Assembly: GCF_024713975.1 (NCBI RefSeq)
Contig: NC_091096.1
Location: forward strand, 22,690,458-22,754,457
DNA from: Paralichthys olivaceus
Lineage: Eukaryota > Chordata > Actinopteri > Pleuronectiformes > Paralichthyidae
Direction of reading: 5' to 3'
DNA length: 64,000 bases
Under the pieces are notes generated by a model. It made no database searches. It had not been told where the DNA came from and worked only from the letters and a program-made list of their open reading frames with translations. Position numbers and translations under genes: made by a program. Positions 60,331 to 64,000 of this stretch are shown here, piece by piece; position 1 is the stretch's first letter, and each line of letters starts with the position of its first letter.

Positions 60331-63300
60331 TGTCAGTGACCTCCATAGGACGCATGCAAACCACATTTAACAGATCTCAGTGATGTAACTCAGGAACAAG
60401 GAGGGGTTTTAAACACAAATACTCCTGGTGAGGATCAACATGGGAGAACTATAACAACCTAGGCCTGATGGACATTTCTGTTAATGGATTTATTACATTT
60501 TAGTGACCATACTGCCCCGGACATGGGTTTGAGTCCATTTTCAAGCATGAAATAAATTCACATGAATATATTTGTATTTATTTCTCTAAAACCCTGTCCG
60601 TTTCAGACTGTTCACTCAGGAGGATGTCAGAATTGGGTCCGGACTTTCTGTGGAGTTTGCCTCTCACACACAACCAAGGGGTGAGGGGTGGTGCAGAGGA
60701 GGAAGCAGGACATAACCTTTTCATTCCACTGCAGAGATCCCATGTTTTTGTTGACATCACATCATCTACGGCATCATCCCTTATCACCAAAAGCTCTTGA
60801 CATCTTCGTCTGTGTCTTCAACATGTGTGGTATTACATTTTCAACGTGAAATATTTGGGGTTTTTTCAAGTTTTTTCAGTTTTGCGTCAGTCGCATGTTG
60901 AATATGTCATCAACACACCCACTCGCTCGCGTTGAACCCTGTGAAGGGTTCTCTTGCTGTTTTCTCACACGGGCTCATTGGAACATTATACAGAGTTTTT
61001 ACACGGGGGCCGGCAGGAGAAACTTTGCACAAAGTCCGGAGCCTCTCGCTGGGACATTTGTGGTCACACACACTGTGCCTTCATAGAATGTCAGGAGATT
61101 ATCCAGAGTTCAATCAATGTCTGAAAGCATCTTAAATGACCTCTTCAGCATTTGTATCTACAGTCACAAACAAACAACTCCACTGTTGTGTTTTATTGTT
61201 TTACATTTTCTTTATACATTTGCATCTACTCTAATGCATTTTTTTCTCTCAGAATGTGCATGTGCCTAAATCAGAGTAAACAAAACAACAGTGGAGCCTG
61301 TCCTTGGATGCCACATTACTGGGTCCAGTAACTTAATTTCATTTTCCCCTACAAGAAAAGAAACGCTGTGCTTTATGGGGATTTCCATCTCGGTTGGAAT
61401 GTCTCTTCAACTAATCTGATCGTTTGGCTTGAAACAACCCGACCCATAATCCAAGATATGACACACTAGTGTATTTAGACTGTTTAAATTAGTGTCACAG
61501 ATTATTGATTAGTGGCAAATGTAAGCCAGTACAATTCTTTCTTCGGAGCTTTAATGGGTAAACTAGTTTGACATGTCACAACACAGGATGGCCTTATCAA
61601 GCCGTGTGCTGCCATCAGCCTGCTGCTTGATTATAATAGCCACTGCCATTTATCTGCAGCTGAGGGGAAAGGTGGTGTGATGAAGTCACTTTAGCCTCAC
61701 TCAGCAGAGTCACTGTTTGACCTGTCATCATTAGGCTTAGTCGTCACTCATCACCCACATGCTGCCACTCACGCTTCGGTGGCCTGCAGAGATCCGAGAA
61801 TATGTGAGCGCCGATGTGCACGCCACTGGGCTAAGTGCGGTACAATCTTCTTTTGATTCCGCCTGTTTGTTTAAAACTGTCCGTCGCCACCTCGGGCCGA
61901 GACACATAAACAGGTGACGCATAGCAACTGCTTTTCTCACAGTGAGATTTAAAGGTAACGTTCAGAGCTTAAAGGGGATGTCAAACATTTTTTCACAGCG
62001 CAGACTGCCAGTTAAGATGCAAGGTTTCCGATTGCACTCTTGTTTATCACACAGTCATCCCCTTGTTAAGAAGGCCAGCGGGTAAGTTGCTGCAGTGTGG
62101 GTGGGGTTGCATGAGGAAGGGGGGCGTTTAAAAGGAGACCAAATGGGAGGGCATTGGGAAAAGCCAGACAAAGGCAGCGAGAGAATGAAACAAGGGAGGG
62201 CTCAAACAACAGGGAGCAGCTCCTTTCATGTGTCCCCTTGATGTAGGCTGGTAACAGCTGTTTTGGCGTGTCGATGACTGATGGCTGTTTCCTGTTGTGG
62301 ATATTTTAAGGGGACAGCTTTCCAGTTAAAGAGACTTCTCAGCATGTCCAGAACCCAATGGCCCTCGGGACATTTCCATGCCTTTCCATGGCTGTATCAA
62401 AGCCGCGGGTTTGACTGGAAGAGCAGCCAAACAAAACCCCCAGGATGGTGCTGATAGGGTCTGAGGAGGAGTGAGGAGGAGCAGACCCCACATGCCCCTG
62501 TGATCCAATGATTTATAGAGCCGCTGAGTCCTGTAATAGACGCCATAGCTCTGTGGCGGGGCCTAATTCATCCCTGTGTTGAAAAGCTGCTGTTTGCTTG
62601 ACTCCAGAGTAAATATATAATGCTGACATTAGGCAGCTGAATTCTTCAAACCTGGCTCAAGCAAATCCTCATCTGCTCGTTTGTCTTTTGCTTCGTGTTT
62701 GGAAGCACTGAGGCATTTTGTGGCGCACACAGGGATTAGTGCCGTGTAGATGCTCTGTGTGATTGTTTAATGAGGGGCTGACATTGATGTGAGCTCATAA
62801 GAGTCTCGTTTTCCCCTTTTATTCTTTTTCATTTTCCTTTCCAAGTTATTATACTTCTACAGGCCTTCACTGGTATCAGCCAGACTTTGACAAGGTCTGG
62901 CTATGTGTAGTACTGTACAAAGAGAGGGAGAAAGAAATGATAAAAGCACCAGAAAGGCAGAGGAGGGAAAACGAGTGTAAATAACTCCTATTTAATTATC
63001 TGTGACTGACTTATGGGGTGTGTGGAATGGGAATAGAGGCCTGAGGCTGGGGCTCTGCTCTACCCCTAGTGTTTTCTCCTGCAGTAATAAAACCGAGGGA
63101 GAAAAAAAAGTGGATTAAGACAGTTTCATGGGGTGTAGCAGACATGGCATTTAGACCCAAACACTTAAAAAGAGCCTTGCAGGCAACATTCCAGGCAGGA
63201 CAGAATGTTGAAACAAGGATTTACTTGAGCTGAAAGGTCCACAAACAATATCCACACAGTGTACCAAATGTATTCACACTTCCTCGTTTATCTTTGTGTG

Positions 63301-64000
63301 GCTGCCTCTCCCTCTGTCGTTGACATACACACACTAATCCTTTCACAGTTGCATGTGCACACGCTCACATTAGAAAATGCAGCCTGTGCATACAAACACA
63401 AACAGACAGGCCAAACTGTGCATGATACCATCTTAAAACGGTGCGTTTTTTTGCAGGTCTTATACAGTATCATCTATCTGACTGTCTGCATACTATGTCA
63501 GTGTTGGTGAGTGTGTCACAGTCAGAGCTGTGGCTGACAACCTTATCTCTCCAGTTTAGGAGGGAGATTGTCTTTCTTGTCAGCTCATCGCGTCTCACAA
63601 GCTAACGCTCTTATCCACTCTGCCTACCTGTCGTCTATCTGTCTGCATTATAATCACACCGGGATAATAGGCTTCCCTCTGTGTTCGCAGATTGGCACTT
63701 TTATTTCCGAATCCTACACCGTGCAGGGTTCCGCCTTGTCATACTTGCTACTCCTGAAATGCATTCGCAGACAGGCACGTAGGATGCACGCCGCCCACAC
63801 CCGAGCAACCTCAAGTCCTCTCCACACTGGGAAACAAAAGCTGCTATTGTCCTCCACGCTGAGAAGTTATCGAGAGCACGGAGAGGGAGGAGGAGGCGAG
63901 GGACGAATGGGTCTGCACTGCCAGACAGTCTGACTCAAATCAGATCATCCTGCATTGTGGTGTGAAATTTCAGATGACATCAAAAGATGTTTTATTTTCC
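60331..64000. other. Upstream flank of znf703, no gene recognised
   Basis: No coding exon is supported. Blocks around 62090-62170 (with 'ggggcgtttaaaaggag') and 62490-62640 (with 'atttatagagccgctgagtcctg' and 'ggggcctaattcatcc') look less random than their surroundings. They could be regulatory, but that is a composition impression only. Confidence 0.5.

Overview
The window looks like chromosomal DNA from a ray-finned (teleost) fish. The protein-coding genes are split by GT-AG introns, the protein sequences are vertebrate, and the non-coding DNA is full of (CA/TG)n microsatellites and short dispersed repeats of kinds common in teleosts. I cannot name the species. There is no bacterial content, no CRISPR array and no rRNA or tRNA gene that I can support.

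Five protein-coding genes can be built exon by exon. (1) arhgap25, plus strand, 2008-9957, ten exons. The 5' end is missing. It encodes a PH + RhoGAP + coiled-coil protein. (2) bmp10, plus strand, 12996-14920, two exons. It encodes a secreted TGF-beta family ligand with a furin site and a seven-cysteine mature domain. (3) A cholesterol 25-hydroxylase-like gene, minus strand, 22956-20016, two exons, with all three histidine boxes of the fatty-acid hydroxylase superfamily. (4) erlin2, minus strand, 38604-27159, eleven coding exons plus a likely non-coding first exon near 40214. It encodes an SPFH/prohibitin-domain ER protein. (5) znf703, minus strand, 59795-57498, two exons. It encodes a NET-family transcriptional repressor with an Sp motif, an FKPY motif and one atypical zinc finger.

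The gene order joins two linkage groups that are separate in human: ARHGAP25-BMP10 (human 2p13) and ERLIN2-ZNF703 (human 8p11). The cholesterol hydroxylase-like gene lies between them. The genes do not form one pathway. The hydroxylase-like protein and erlin2 both belong to families linked to ER sterol biology, but whether their being neighbours means anything is only a guess.

About 17 kb between erlin2 and znf703 (40.3-57.5 kb), and the last 4 kb upstream of znf703, hold no recognisable gene. Parts of these deserts are compositionally distinct and rich in TAAT cores, and could be long-range regulatory elements of znf703. Two CTCF-like motifs in divergent orientation sit just beyond the erlin2 promoter, where a regulatory boundary would be expected.

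Mobile DNA is limited to short elements. There are two copies of a TTAA-flanked MITE, one of them interrupted by a hAT transposase remnant. A small hairpin MITE and several other dispersed families are also present. I found no clearly new biological system. The observations most worth checking are an upstream ORF whose stop codon overlaps the start of the hydroxylase-like gene (UGAUG), an interferon-response-like site in that leader, a CA/UG repeat pair that could fold across an arhgap25 3' splice site, and the divergent CTCF-like pair.
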